A DNA stretch of 64,000 bases, from positions 124,001 to 188,000 of the forward strand of contig URFW01000002.1 in NCBI GenBank assembly GCA_900547225.1, read 5' to 3'. Origin of the DNA: an uncultured Mycoplasmatota bacterium. Its GTDB lineage: Bacteria; Bacillota_I; Bacilli_A; RF39; UBA660. The position numbers were made by a program, and so were the translations under genes. This document shows positions 8,594 to 16,438 of this stretch, piece by piece (position 1 is the stretch's first letter; each line of letters begins with the position of its first letter). The notes under the pieces were generated by a model. That model did not search any database. It was not told the DNA's origin and worked only from the letters and a program-made list of their open reading frames with translations.

Positions 8594-9937
8594 ATGTTTA
8601 ATAATGATATGAATAACAATCAAAATTTTAACAATGGAAACAACAATTTTGGAAATAATCAAAACATGAATGGTGGATTTACAAGCGCGCCGGGCTCTTT
8701 TAAGCAACCTTGGCAGCAAAATAATGGGTATCAACAACCGGTGTTTGATAACAACATTAATAATAATTTAAATAGTGGTCCTATAAATCAGGCTCCTATA
8801 TTTAATAATTTTAATACTTTAAATAATGGTTATCCTATGCAAAACCAAAACGGATATCAAATGCCTGGGATAGATTATAATGCTATGCCATCTTTTCAGA
8901 CACAAACAAATGATATACCACCAGAACTTGGTGAAATAAAAAATTTAAATGAAGCAACAGTAGCGCAGGCTCCAACAATGGATGTTTTAGGACCAATGAA
9001 CATAATGCCAGATACGTTACCTAACGCTAATACTGACAAATTGGATGCTTATGAAAACGGAAGTTTAAACATAAATAATATGGAATCCCAAATGAATCAG
9101 GTGTATCAAGCTCCAACGTTTAATAATGTAAATCCTTCATCTAACTATGAGATGCCAAATCAAAATATGAATATGAACGCTAATGATTCTTACAATAATA
9201 GTTTTAATGTAGATCAAGTAAATAATGGCTACCAAGCACCAAACATAAATAATCCATATAATAATATAACACCTAATATGAACCAAGGATTTAATTTTGA
9301 AAGTCCAACGTCAAATAATAATTTTGAAAACAATTTTAATCAAAATGTATCTAATAACATACCAAATTATAATCCAGTAAACGGTGCAAGTGAAGGATCA
9401 AATTTAGAAAATAATTTAAGTGGTTATAATGAAACTCAGTCATATAACATGCCACAAGAAGAAAATCACGGTTCATATAATTTACCTGAAAATAACGTAA
9501 ATACTAGTTTAGAAGAAACAAAAGAAGAATTACAAAATAGTAATGAAACTTTAAAAGAACCTGAAAAAGAGGATAAAAAAGAAGATTTAGATGTCGAAAC
9601 AAAAGAGAAAGAAGAAAATAATGATACAAAATTAACTGATCTTGGATTAGATGAAAGTTATACTGAACCTGATATGTTAGAAATAATGGATATTGATAAT
9701 GAAGAAAATGAAAAGTCAGATCATACTGCATTAGAAAGTAAAGAATCTAATACTGATGAGTCTATTAATATTAATGAAAGTCAAAATACCAATGAACAGT
9801 TACTTGGTTCTGTTTCAAAAAATGTTCAAAGAATAAAAGATTTAATAGAAGAGCTAAAGAATAATGGAGCAGATATAGAGTTGGAAGAATTTGATTTTGA
9901 AACGATGTATCAACTAATAGTAAAATTAAACAAATAA
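8594..9937 (+). CDS. Asparagine-rich low-complexity protein of unknown function
   Basis: I do not recognise this 447-residue protein. Residues 1 to about 300 are dominated by Asn, with Gln, Met, Pro and Tyr (start MFNNDMNNNQNFNNGNNNFG). Degenerate repeats such as NNGYQ(A/Q)P and (Q)APTF(N)N recur. A highly charged Glu/Lys/Asp stretch follows (about 305-400). The last 45 residues look folded (VSKNVQRIKDLIEELKNNGADIELEEFDFETMYQLI) and could be a small helical domain. There is no signal peptide or membrane segment, so it is probably cytoplasmic. The composition is prion-like or intrinsically disordered. It sits where Bacillus has noc, between rsmG and rpiB, but has no ParB-like features. Ribosome site ggggatgg precedes the ATG. 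Confidence 0.75.
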   Translation: MFNNDMNNNQNFNNGNNNFGNNQNMNGGFTSAPGSFKQPWQQNNGYQQPVFDNNINNNLNSGPINQAPIFNNFNTLNNGYPMQNQNGYQMPGIDYNAMPSFQTQTNDIPPELGEIKNLNEATVAQAPTMDVLGPMNIMPDTLPNANTDKLDAYENGSLNINNMESQMNQVYQAPTFNNVNPSSNYEMPNQNMNMNANDSYNNSFNVDQVNNGYQAPNINNPYNNITPNMNQGFNFESPTSNNNFENNFNQNVSNNIPNYNPVNGASEGSNLENNLSGYNETQSYNMPQEENHGSYNLPENNVNTSLEETKEELQNSNETLKEPEKEDKKEDLDVETKEKEENNDTKLTDLGLDESYTEPDMLEIMDIDNEENEKSDHTALESKESNTDESININESQNTNEQLLGSVSKNVQRIKDLIEELKNNGADIELEEFDFETMYQLIVKLNK

Positions 9938-9960
9938 GGTTATTATAGTAACCTTTTTTT
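9936..9960 (+). terminator. Terminator after the asparagine-rich gene
   Basis: Stem aaggtta (9936-9942) / taacctt (9949-9955), then a run of T to 9960. TGGTATAAT at 9960-9968, directly after it, is the likely extended -10 of rpiB. Confidence 0.85.
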
Positions 9961-9991
9961 GGTATAATTATAGTTATGGAGGGATATATTT

Positions 9992-10444
9992 ATGAAAATA
10001 GGTATAGCAAGTGATCATAGAGGATTTGAAACCAAAGGAAAAATGACAAAATATTTAATAGAAAAGGGTTATGATGTAATTGATTATGGAACATATAGCA
10101 AGGATAGAACTGATTATACAAAGTATGGTTTTATCTTAGGTGAAAATGTTTCAAATAAAACAGTTGAATATGGCATTGCAATATGTGGTAGTGCAGTTGG
10201 TATATCAGTTGCGTGTAACAAGGTAAAAGGTGTTAGATGTGGAAAGATTAATACCGTAAAAGAAGCAATTCACGCTAAAGAAAATGACTTTGTAAATATA
10301 ATTGCAATATCAGGTGAAAGTGATTTTGAAAATAATACTAAAATAGTAGATGCATTTTTAAATGCTAAGGAAAATTTAAGTGATCCAGCTTATAAGTCTA
10401 GAGTTGATCAAATAACAAAATACGAGGATACAAATGAATATTAA
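9992..10444 (+). CDS. rpiB: Ribose-5-phosphate isomerase B family protein (RpiB/LacAB)
   Basis: RpiB interconverts ribose 5-phosphate and ribulose 5-phosphate in the pentose phosphate pathway. The 150-residue product starts MKIGIASDHRGFETKGKMTK, with the conserved SDHxGxxxK. It has DYGTYS and the active-site block GIAICGSAVGISVACNKVKG with the catalytic Cys. The usual C-terminal HNDAN block is replaced by KENDFVNIIAISG, so LacA/B-like or diverged specificity is possible. It overlaps the next small gene by 11 bases and leads into the sporulation cluster, as ywlF does loosely in Bacillus. Confidence 0.88.
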   Translation: MKIGIASDHRGFETKGKMTKYLIEKGYDVIDYGTYSKDRTDYTKYGFILGENVSNKTVEYGIAICGSAVGISVACNKVKGVRCGKINTVKEAIHAKENDFVNIIAISGESDFENNTKIVDAFLNAKENLSDPAYKSRVDQITKYEDTNEY

Positions 10445-10634
10445 ACTAGTTTTATATTGCATCTTTATTCCGTTTAGTATATGGATAATAACATCTACTA
10501 ATTTAGATAAGATTTTTAAGAAGAATAGTATTATGCAAATACATTCATTTTATATAGCAATATCACTTTGTTTATCTTATTTACTGGTTAACTTTTTTGT
10601 TGATATTTCAAATACTATTGCAAGCCTTTATTAA
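10434..10634 (+). CDS. DUF1146 (YwzB-like) small membrane protein
   Basis: This 66-residue protein has two hydrophobic segments (VLYCIFIPFSIWIITSTNL and FYIAISLCLSYLLVNFFV), joined by a short basic loop KIFKKNS. That is the pattern of DUF1146/YwzB, a small integral membrane family of unknown function. In Bacillus relatives it lies near spoIID, as here, where spoIID starts 9 bases after its stop. The overlap with rpiB supports one transcript. Confidence 0.75.
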   Translation: MNIKLVLYCIFIPFSIWIITSTNLDKIFKKNSIMQIHSFYIAISLCLSYLLVNFFVDISNTIASLY

Positions 10635-10643
10635 GGAGGAAAA

Positions 10644-11570
10644 ATGTTCAAAAAGATAATTCTTTTTACTTTGATTATTATTTTAATACCTCTTTTAATA
10701 GTAGGTATAAATGATAAAGAAAAGATAATTTATAAAATAAAGTATGGTAGTATAAGTAATAAGACGGTAAGAGTAAAAAGAACAAAGACAAATGAAGTAG
10801 TTGAAGTTCCAATTGAAGAATATGTAACTGGTGTAGTAGCGGGCGAAATGCCTGCTTCATTTAATATTGAGGCACTAAAGTCTCAGGCAGTTGCATCAAG
10901 AACGTATGCACTAAAAAAAACAGAAGTAAAAAAAGAAGACTATGATGTTTTAGACTCAGTTAGTAATCAGGTATATATAAATTATGATGAAATGAAAGAA
11001 AAGTGGCAAAATAATTATGATGCTTATTTAAAAAAAATTAAAGAAGCAGTAAATTCTACTAAAGGAGAAGTAATTTTATATAACAATAATTTAATAGATG
11101 CCGTATTTTTTTCAACAAGTAATGGCTATACAGAAAATAGCAAAGACGTATTTTCTAGTGATATGCCATATTTAGTAAGTGTTTCATCAAAGTGGGACGA
11201 GACAGAATCCCCCGCATTTTCAAGTACAAAGGAAGTTTCAAAAAGCGAATTTTTATTTAATTTAGGATTTAGTGATAAAGATAATATAGATATAACCGAT
11301 ATAAAAAGGACAGAATCAAACAGGGTAAAAAGTATAAAAGTAAATGGTAAAACTTTTTTAGGAACTAAAATAAGAAGCATATTTGGTTTAAAATCAACTA
11401 GTTTTAAAATAAAAATAACAGACGATAAAGTTATATTTGATGTAAACGGATATGGACATGGTGTTGGAATGAGTCAATACGGTGCTAACGGAATGGCAAA
11501 AGAAGGATCTAATTATAAAGAAATATTAACTCATTATTATAAAAATTGTGAAATAAAAAAAATAAATTAA
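10644..11570 (+). CDS. spoIID: Stage II sporulation protein D (peptidoglycan lytic transglycosylase)
   Basis: SpoIID cuts peptidoglycan glycan strands so the mother-cell membrane can migrate around the forespore (engulfment). The 308-residue protein has one N-terminal membrane anchor (about residues 3-22). The SpoIID domain starts at VPIEEYVTGVVAGEMPASF, with Glu68 the likely catalytic acid, followed by ALKSQAVASRTYAL. Near the C-terminus is GYGHGVGMSQYGANGMA, the SpoIID/LytB signature. A perfect ribosome site (aaggagga) precedes the ATG. Followed by spoIIQ, spoIIID and mbl in Bacillus order, so a sporulation role is much more likely than a LytB-like one. Confidence 0.95.
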   Translation: MFKKIILFTLIIILIPLLIVGINDKEKIIYKIKYGSISNKTVRVKRTKTNEVVEVPIEEYVTGVVAGEMPASFNIEALKSQAVASRTYALKKTEVKKEDYDVLDSVSNQVYINYDEMKEKWQNNYDAYLKKIKEAVNSTKGEVILYNNNLIDAVFFSTSNGYTENSKDVFSSDMPYLVSVSSKWDETESPAFSSTKEVSKSEFLFNLGFSDKDNIDITDIKRTESNRVKSIKVNGKTFLGTKIRSIFGLKSTSFKIKITDDKVIFDVNGYGHGVGMSQYGANGMAKEGSNYKEILTHYYKNCEIKKIN

Positions 11571-11580
11571 TGTATAATTT

Positions 11581-11610
11581 CTCTCATTTGGTAAAAACTT
11601 AAAATGAGAG
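11581..11610 (+). promoter_or_regulatory. Hairpin overlapping the spoIIQ ribosome site
   Basis: ctctcattt (11581-11589) and aaatgagag (11602-11610) form a perfect 9-bp stem with a 12-base loop and no T-run, so it is not a terminator. Its right arm includes the first half of the spoIIQ ribosome site (gagaggtg, 11606-11613). A TATAAT at 11573-11578 lies just upstream. It may be a translational brake or an operator. Confidence 0.5.
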
Positions 11611-11619
11611 GTGATAATA

Positions 11620-12261
11620 ATGAAAAAAAGAAAACTAAAACCATTTGTAAAAATATCCTTATTATTAGTTGTTTTACTAGTATGTTCTATTGGAATAAGT
11701 ACGTTAATCAATAATAAAACAAAGACAGTATCAAAACAAAACGATGATTTTACTTACGTAAATGACTACATATTTGATAACTATTATCCAGTGGTAAACC
11801 AAGATGAAAAAATAAAAAGACCATACTCAAGTGAAAAGGTAAGTGTTTATAAAGCTTTTTATGAACAAGATGCATCAGAAGAAGAACAAAAAAACGCAAT
11901 TATATATCATGAGGGAATATATATGCAAAACTCTGGTGTAACATATAAAGCAGATGAAACGTTTGATGTTCTAGCAAGTATATCAGGCACGGTAACTAAC
12001 GTATCTGATGATACATTACTTGGCAAGACGGTTGAAATAAGAAACTCAACAGAGTTAATTGTACTTTATCAGTCACTAGGAGAAGTTGCTGTTAAAAAAG
12101 GTGATACAGTATCTCAAGGTCAAATAATAGGTAAAAGTGGTAACTGCACTTTAAATAATGATATAGCAAATGGCTTACATTTTGAAATTTACAAAAATGG
12201 CTCAGTAATCAATCCAGAAAAATATTTTGATAAATCTATAAAAGATTTAGAAAGCAATTAA
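11620..12261 (+). CDS. spoIIQ: Stage II sporulation protein Q (degenerate M23 domain)
   Basis: SpoIIQ is made in the forespore and pairs with mother-cell SpoIIIAH across the septum, forming the channel needed for engulfment. The 213-residue product has one N-terminal membrane segment (about 12-30) and a LytM/M23-like domain. The region ASISGTVTNVSDDTLLGK...LYQSLGEVAVKKGD matches Bacillus SpoIIQ closely. The zinc site is broken: HEGIY replaces the HxGxD of active enzymes and NGLHFEI lacks the first His of HxH. A structural role is therefore likely, as in Bacillus. ATG 11620 is preferred over GTG 11611, which would sit inside the ribosome site. Confidence 0.93.
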   Translation: MKKRKLKPFVKISLLLVVLLVCSIGISTLINNKTKTVSKQNDDFTYVNDYIFDNYYPVVNQDEKIKRPYSSEKVSVYKAFYEQDASEEEQKNAIIYHEGIYMQNSGVTYKADETFDVLASISGTVTNVSDDTLLGKTVEIRNSTELIVLYQSLGEVAVKKGDTVSQGQIIGKSGNCTLNNDIANGLHFEIYKNGSVINPEKYFDKSIKDLESN

Positions 12262-12306
12262 TATTGTGTTTTAAATAATTATATAATTTATAAAGGAGAT
12301 GATTAC

Positions 12307-12549
12307 TTGGACATAAAAAGTAGAGTAATTAACGAAGCAAATTATATAATTAATACAAAAAATACAATTAGACAAACAGCTAAATACTTTAACAAAAGTA
12401 AAAGTACCATCCATGATGATTTACATAATAAATTGAAGAAAATTGATAAATCATTATATGCAAAAGTAAGTGATATTTTAAATTATCACTTTTTAATAAA
12501 GCATATAAGAGGTGGTGTTTCAACTAAGCTAAAATATGCTAAGGAATAA
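12307..12549 (+). CDS. spoIIID: Stage III sporulation transcription factor SpoIIID
   Basis: SpoIIID is a small DNA-binding protein that activates and represses many mother-cell genes after sigma-E. The 80-residue product carries the helix-turn-helix TIRQTAKYFNKSKSTIHDDL and the basic C-terminal region HIRGGVSTKLKYAKE. Both match the Bacillus protein (SKSTVHKDL, LRGGEATKLKYKK). Start is TTG at 12307, 7 bases after aaaggag. It is followed at once by mbl, as in Bacillus. Confidence 0.95.
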   Translation: MDIKSRVINEANYIINTKNTIRQTAKYFNKSKSTIHDDLHNKLKKIDKSLYAKVSDILNYHFLIKHIRGGVSTKLKYAKE

Positions 12550-12550
12550 A

Positions 12551-13528
12551 ATGAAAAACAAAGATATAGGAATTGATTTAGGTACGGCCAATATTTTGAT
12601 ATACGTTAAAGGTGAGGGTATAGTTCTATCTGAACCAAGTGTTGTTGCAATGGATAAAGATACTGGAAAAGTTTTAGCAATAGGCGAAAAAGCTCATGAA
12701 ATGCTCGGAAGAACTCCCGGAAGTGTTATCGCAGTTAAGCCTTTAAAAGATGGGGTAATCGCTGATTTTGATAAAACGGAAATAATGCTTGATTACTTCA
12801 TTAAAAAGATAAAAGGAAAGACTATTTTTTCAAAACCAAGGATTCTTATATGTTGTCCATCTAACATAACTCAAGTTGAAAAAAACGCAATAAAAGAAGT
12901 TGCTGAAAGAACTGGAGCAAAAAAGGTATATGTAGAAGAAGAACCTAAAGTAGCAGCTATAGGTGCAGGTCTTTCAATTGATATGCCAACTGGTAATATG
13001 GTAATAGATATTGGTGGAGGGACAACTGATATAGCAGTTTTATCTTTAAATGGTATTGTTTATAGTGAATCTATAAAACTTGCTGGTAATACGTTTGATA
13101 CTGATATAATTAAATATATCAAAAACAAATATAAGCTATTAATTGGGGAAGTAACCGCAGAACAAGTAAAAATAAAAATAGGAACAGTATCAACTAAAGA
13201 AAAGGAAAAAAAGATGGAAGTAAGAGGACGGGATTTATTAACTGGTCTTCCTAAGACAATAACGGTAACTTCAAATGAAATTAAAGAAGCTATAAAAGAT
13301 AGTGCTGAAATGATAGTGCATACCGCTAAACTAGTATTAGAGAAAATTGAACCTGAACTTGCCGCTGACATAATAGATAAAGGAATTGTTTTAACCGGTG
13401 GTGGAGCCTTATTAGATGGCTTGGATAAATTAATTGAAAAGGAAATAAAAGTACCAACTAAGGTTGCAGAAAGCCCTTTAACTTGTGTTGCAGAAGGAAC
13501 AGGAATTATACTAGATAACCTCATATAA
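12551..13528 (+). CDS. mbl: Rod-shape actin homologue MreB/Mbl
   Basis: MreB-family actins guide the cell-wall elongation machinery along the cylinder of rod cells. The 325-residue product has the ATP-binding motifs DIGIDLGTANILIYVKG, VIDIGGGTTDIAVLSL and GIVLTGGGALLDGLDK. It is called Mbl rather than MreB because it follows spoIIID directly and is not next to mreC/mreD. The start is one base after the spoIIID stop, with taagga as ribosome site inside spoIIID. A terminator follows. Confidence 0.92.
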   Translation: MKNKDIGIDLGTANILIYVKGEGIVLSEPSVVAMDKDTGKVLAIGEKAHEMLGRTPGSVIAVKPLKDGVIADFDKTEIMLDYFIKKIKGKTIFSKPRILICCPSNITQVEKNAIKEVAERTGAKKVYVEEEPKVAAIGAGLSIDMPTGNMVIDIGGGTTDIAVLSLNGIVYSESIKLAGNTFDTDIIKYIKNKYKLLIGEVTAEQVKIKIGTVSTKEKEKKMEVRGRDLLTGLPKTITVTSNEIKEAIKDSAEMIVHTAKLVLEKIEPELAADIIDKGIVLTGGGALLDGLDKLIEKEIKVPTKVAESPLTCVAEGTGIILDNLI

Positions 13529-13557
13529 AAGAAATTCATGATTTGAATTTCTTTTTT
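13527..13557 (+). terminator. Terminator after mbl
   Basis: Stem aaaagaaattca (13527-13538) / tgaatttctttt (13544-13555) with trailing T; it closes the spoIID-mbl operon. Confidence 0.88.
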
Positions 13558-13585
13558 AAATGTATAATTTTTTTATTACCATTAA

Positions 13586-13614
13586 TTTACAACTAAAAAT
13601 ATAAGTGATATAAT
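13586..13614 (+). promoter_or_regulatory. Promoter of the agr-type response regulator operon
   Basis: TTTACA at 13586-13591, 17-base spacer, TATAAT at 13609-13614 with an extended TG. It is a strong sigma-A-type promoter 20 bases before the response-regulator ATG. Confidence 0.82.
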
Positions 13615-13634
13615 TACAATCGGGTGAGTGTTAG

Positions 13635-14345
13635 ATGGTAAACTTTATACTTTGCGATGACAATGAGCATATTAGAAAACTTAATGAAGCAATTATTTCT
13701 AAGATTGTTATGCCATATGACTTTGATTATGAAATTCACTCTTTTGATAAGTATAATATGAAACTTAAAAATCTAATAAACGAACCAAAAGATTTTAAAA
13801 TTTATATATTAGATTTAGAAATGCCTGGTAAATCAGGACTTGAAATAGCAAAAGAGATTAGAAAAGTAGACTGGGATAGCATTATTATGATACTAACATC
13901 ACACGATGAATTAGAGTTAATCATATTAAAGCAAAAACTATTAATCCTAGATTTTGTATCAAAGTTTGATAACTATGAAGAACGTTTAAAAGAAAATATC
14001 AAGATGTTTGTTAATAAGATTAATACTCAAAAGGTACTTAGTTTTAAACAACATAATGAACATCATCACGTAAAGTTAAATAATATATTGTATGTATACC
14101 GTGATAATGCAACAGAAAAAACGGTAGTTGTTACCATCGAAGATGAATATGCAATAAGGGAGACGCTTTCTAGTATTGCAAATAAGCTCGATTTTAGATT
14201 TGTACAGACTCACAGAGCTTGTTTTGTTAATATTGATAAAATAGAAAGCGTTGATTTTAAAAACAACATTATTTATTTAAATAATGATTCAAGTATAGAT
14301 TATTTATCTAGAAATTATAAAAAGAAATTGAGGAAGATCTTATGA
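13635..14345 (+). CDS. LytTR-family response regulator (AgrA-like)
   Basis: This is the DNA-binding output of a quorum-sensing two-component system. The 236-residue protein has an N-terminal receiver domain with phosphoacceptor Asp60 in IYILDLEMPGKSGLEIAK and acidic residues CDDNE at the start. The C-terminal LytTR domain begins around residue 140 (VKLNNILYVYRDNATEKTVV) and contains FVQTHRACFVNIDKIESVDF, a typical LytTR block. Its stop codon overlaps the kinase start (ATGA). With the kinase and the agrB/agrD pair on the opposite strand, it forms a complete agr-like circuit. Confidence 0.92.
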   Translation: MVNFILCDDNEHIRKLNEAIISKIVMPYDFDYEIHSFDKYNMKLKNLINEPKDFKIYILDLEMPGKSGLEIAKEIRKVDWDSIIMILTSHDELELIILKQKLLILDFVSKFDNYEERLKENIKMFVNKINTQKVLSFKQHNEHHHVKLNNILYVYRDNATEKTVVVTIEDEYAIRETLSSIANKLDFRFVQTHRACFVNIDKIESVDFKNNIIYLNNDSSIDYLSRNYKKKLRKIL

Positions 14346-15631
14346 GTGTAGAAAAGGTGTTAGTTAGTGTTATTGCTGCTTTGTTTCAAGGATTAGCGGC
14401 AACCATAATAATAAGCAAACAAACCATGTTAAAAAATAAAAATAGAGTTTTAAAATTATTTTTAAGTTTATGGCTATATTGTATTTTTGCATATTTGTTT
14501 ATACCTAATTCGTTAAGGTTTATTTCTTTTATAACAATAGTTTCCTTAGTGTTATATTTCTTGTTAAAAATTCAAAAGAGTGAAGTATTAATCTTTTCGT
14601 TTAATACTGAATTAATAGTTTGTTTTTCAGAAATTTTAATTTCTTTATTACTAGTTTTTTGCGGATTAGAATCAAAGGATATAGTAAGTAATCCATTTTA
14701 TAATTTGTTAGCAAATGTATTAATATCACTTGTTTCAATTTTATTAATTTATTTAAGACCAATAAAAATATTGTTAGAAAAAGAAATGGTATTAATGACA
14801 AAAAGTAAGAAAACGAAAGACTACTTAATTATCTTAGGATTAATTACGTACTTAATATTAGCGAAAAATGGGTTAGAATTTATATTACAATCTAATTACT
14901 ATATAAACTTGTTATTTATGATTAGTATTATATTAATAATAGTTATAATATTAAAAAACGAATCTAAGTATGAACAATTAAAAGAAGAAAACAGGCAAAT
15001 GCTTAATTATGTTACGAAGTATGAGAAAATTATTACCGCTCAAGGTAAAACTAACCACGAATTTAAGAATCAACTAATGGTAATTAGAGGATATGCACAG
15101 ATGAATTCTAATAAAATAATAGATTATATTGATGAGATAGTTGAAGATTCGAATAAGGCTGGTAGTAGTTATTTAATTAGCCAACTTAATAATTTTCCGG
15201 ATGGTGGAATTAAAGGACTTTTATATTATAAATTATCAATTATGGAAGATGAGAATATAAAGTATTCTATCAATGTTGAAAAGGGTGTTAAAACAAAACT
15301 TAAAACATTAAGTATTAATAATTATAAAAACATAACTAAGATATTAGGAGTTTTACTAGATAATGCAATAGATGCTAGTAAGAAAAGTAAACATAAGAAA
15401 ATAAATATATCCGTTATAAAAGATAATAAAAACATAATCTTTAAAATTTATAATACTTATAAAGGCAAAATAGACATAGAAAAGGTTGGTACCGGTTATA
15501 CTTCAAAAGGTAAGGGACATGGATATGGGTTAAGATTGGTTAAAGATATAATAAATGAGGATAAACTATTTAATATTAGTCATAATTTAGAAGATAACTA
15601 TTTTGTATCAAGTTTATATATAAAAAAATAA
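14342..15631 (+). CDS. AgrC-like sensor histidine kinase (GHKL family)
   Basis: The predicted receptor for the cyclic peptide encoded next door. The 429-residue protein has about six hydrophobic segments in residues 1-205 and a short coiled linker. The AgrC-type phosphorylation box NHEFKNQLMVIRGYAQ has His239. The GHKL ATPase domain has N box LLDNAIDAS and G box GHGYGLRLVKDI. This H box is the HPK10-type sequence found with LytTR regulators. It overlaps the regulator by 4 bases and ends at the bidirectional terminator shared with the convergent agrD. Confidence 0.92.
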   Translation: MSVEKVLVSVIAALFQGLAATIIISKQTMLKNKNRVLKLFLSLWLYCIFAYLFIPNSLRFISFITIVSLVLYFLLKIQKSEVLIFSFNTELIVCFSEILISLLLVFCGLESKDIVSNPFYNLLANVLISLVSILLIYLRPIKILLEKEMVLMTKSKKTKDYLIILGLITYLILAKNGLEFILQSNYYINLLFMISIILIIVIILKNESKYEQLKEENRQMLNYVTKYEKIITAQGKTNHEFKNQLMVIRGYAQMNSNKIIDYIDEIVEDSNKAGSSYLISQLNNFPDGGIKGLLYYKLSIMEDENIKYSINVEKGVKTKLKTLSINNYKNITKILGVLLDNAIDASKKSKHKKINISVIKDNKNIIFKIYNTYKGKIDIEKVGTGYTSKGKGHGYGLRLVKDIINEDKLFNISHNLEDNYFVSSLYIKK

Positions 15632-15656
15632 AAATCAGGATTTCCTGATTTTTTCT
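15632..15656. terminator. Bidirectional terminator between kinase gene and agrD
   Basis: aaatcagga (15632-15640) / tcctgattt (15643-15651), T-rich on the plus side and A-rich upstream. It can end both the + strand kinase operon and the - strand agrBD transcript. Confidence 0.85.
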
Positions 15657-15666
15657 TGTTTTAAAA

Positions 15667-15792
15667 TTATCTTTCTATCATTGCTTTTGGCATAGAAGGT
15701 TCATCGATCCAAGCTATTATGCATCCTGCTGATGCTGTTGCTGCAACTGCTGCTCCTAATGCTGTTAATACTGAAATAACTGCTGCTTTCAT
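15667..15792 (-). CDS. agrD: AgrD-type cyclic peptide autoinducer precursor
   Basis: A 41-codon gene on the minus strand, behind the ribosome site aaaggagga. The product begins MKAAVISVLTALGAAVAATA (amphipathic/hydrophobic leader) and ends SAGCIIAWIDEPSMPKAMIER. This is the AgrD layout: leader, a Cys (Cys24) starting a short hydrophobic ring-forming core, then an acidic tail of DExxxP type. By family knowledge AgrB would cut near Trp28-Asp30 and join the new C-terminus to Cys24 as a thiolactone; the ring would be CIIAW or CIIAWI. It lies 37 bases downstream of agrB and converges on the sensor-regulator pair. Confidence 0.9.
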   Translation of the reverse strand: MKAAVISVLTALGAAVAATASAGCIIAWIDEPSMPKAMIER

Positions 15793-15829
15793 TACTATAT
15801 CCTCCTTTACTAGATTATTTAATCACTAA

Positions 15830-16438
15830 TTACTTAGTGTTTAAACCATAATTCTTATAATTTTTATAAGGCATTTTAAATGCTTTATATGTAAGTGGAG
15901 ATATTAATATACATTCTATAATAAGTCCAAATATTAAAACGTTTATGATTAAATTATTTGTTATTAATAATGTTATTATGAAATAACTTATTACAACTAT
16001 TACTGAAAGAATTTTAAATCTAATTCTTTTTTTCTTTTTGATCAATGGTCTTTTTACTGTATCTGCTGGTGCATAAGCTGCTACTAATATAAAAGCTATT
16101 AAATAAAGTAAATATAAAACTACTTTGTCTAGCACTATATATTTAGAAAGAAATGCTCCTCCTAGAAACAATATACTTGAAAATAGTAAGCATATCCATG
16201 ATTTGTTAGCGTGCATTCCAAATGCAAACATTCTGATAAAGTTAAATGTTATAAGTAAGAATAGTAATTCTTTAGCAATTTTTAAAATAAAAGCTAAAAT
16301 AAATATTACTATTGTTTTAGTTATTGTTAGATATATACCTTCTATTCCATACATAATTTCATCCATTTTATCATCTGAATAAGAAGGATATTGTTTTTTT
16401 ATTGCAATTCTAATAGAATTTAGTAAACGTTTTTTCAT
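15830..16438 (-). CDS. agrB: AgrB-type peptide-processing membrane protease
   Basis: AgrB is an integral membrane cysteine peptidase that removes the AgrD tail and forms the cyclic peptide. The 202-residue product has an N-terminal amphipathic part with YGIEGIYLTITKTIVI. The catalytic region is FNFIRMFAFGMHANKSWICL, with His76 and Cys83 (Staphylococcus AgrB uses His77 and Cys84). The conserved AYAPADTVKRPL comes next. Five to six membrane segments are visible. Start ATG at 16438 has cgaggtgaag upstream on the minus strand. agrD follows it on the same transcript. Confidence 0.93.
   Translation of the reverse strand: MKKRLLNSIRIAIKKQYPSYSDDKMDEIMYGIEGIYLTITKTIVIFILAFILKIAKELLFLLITFNFIRMFAFGMHANKSWICLLFSSILFLGGAFLSKYIVLDKVVLYLLYLIAFILVAAYAPADTVKRPLIKKKKRIRFKILSVIVVISYFIITLLITNNLIINVLIFGLIIECILISPLTYKAFKMPYKNYKNYGLNTK

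Noticed and set aside
11571..11600. Possible sigma-F promoter for spoIIQ (GTATA ... GGTAAAAACT)
   Set aside because: Spacing is about 13 instead of about 16 bases and the -10 has a mismatch; it would also start at the ribosome site.
13060..13539. 159-codon frame opposite mbl
   Set aside because: Antisense shadow of a well-conserved gene; crosses the mbl terminator.
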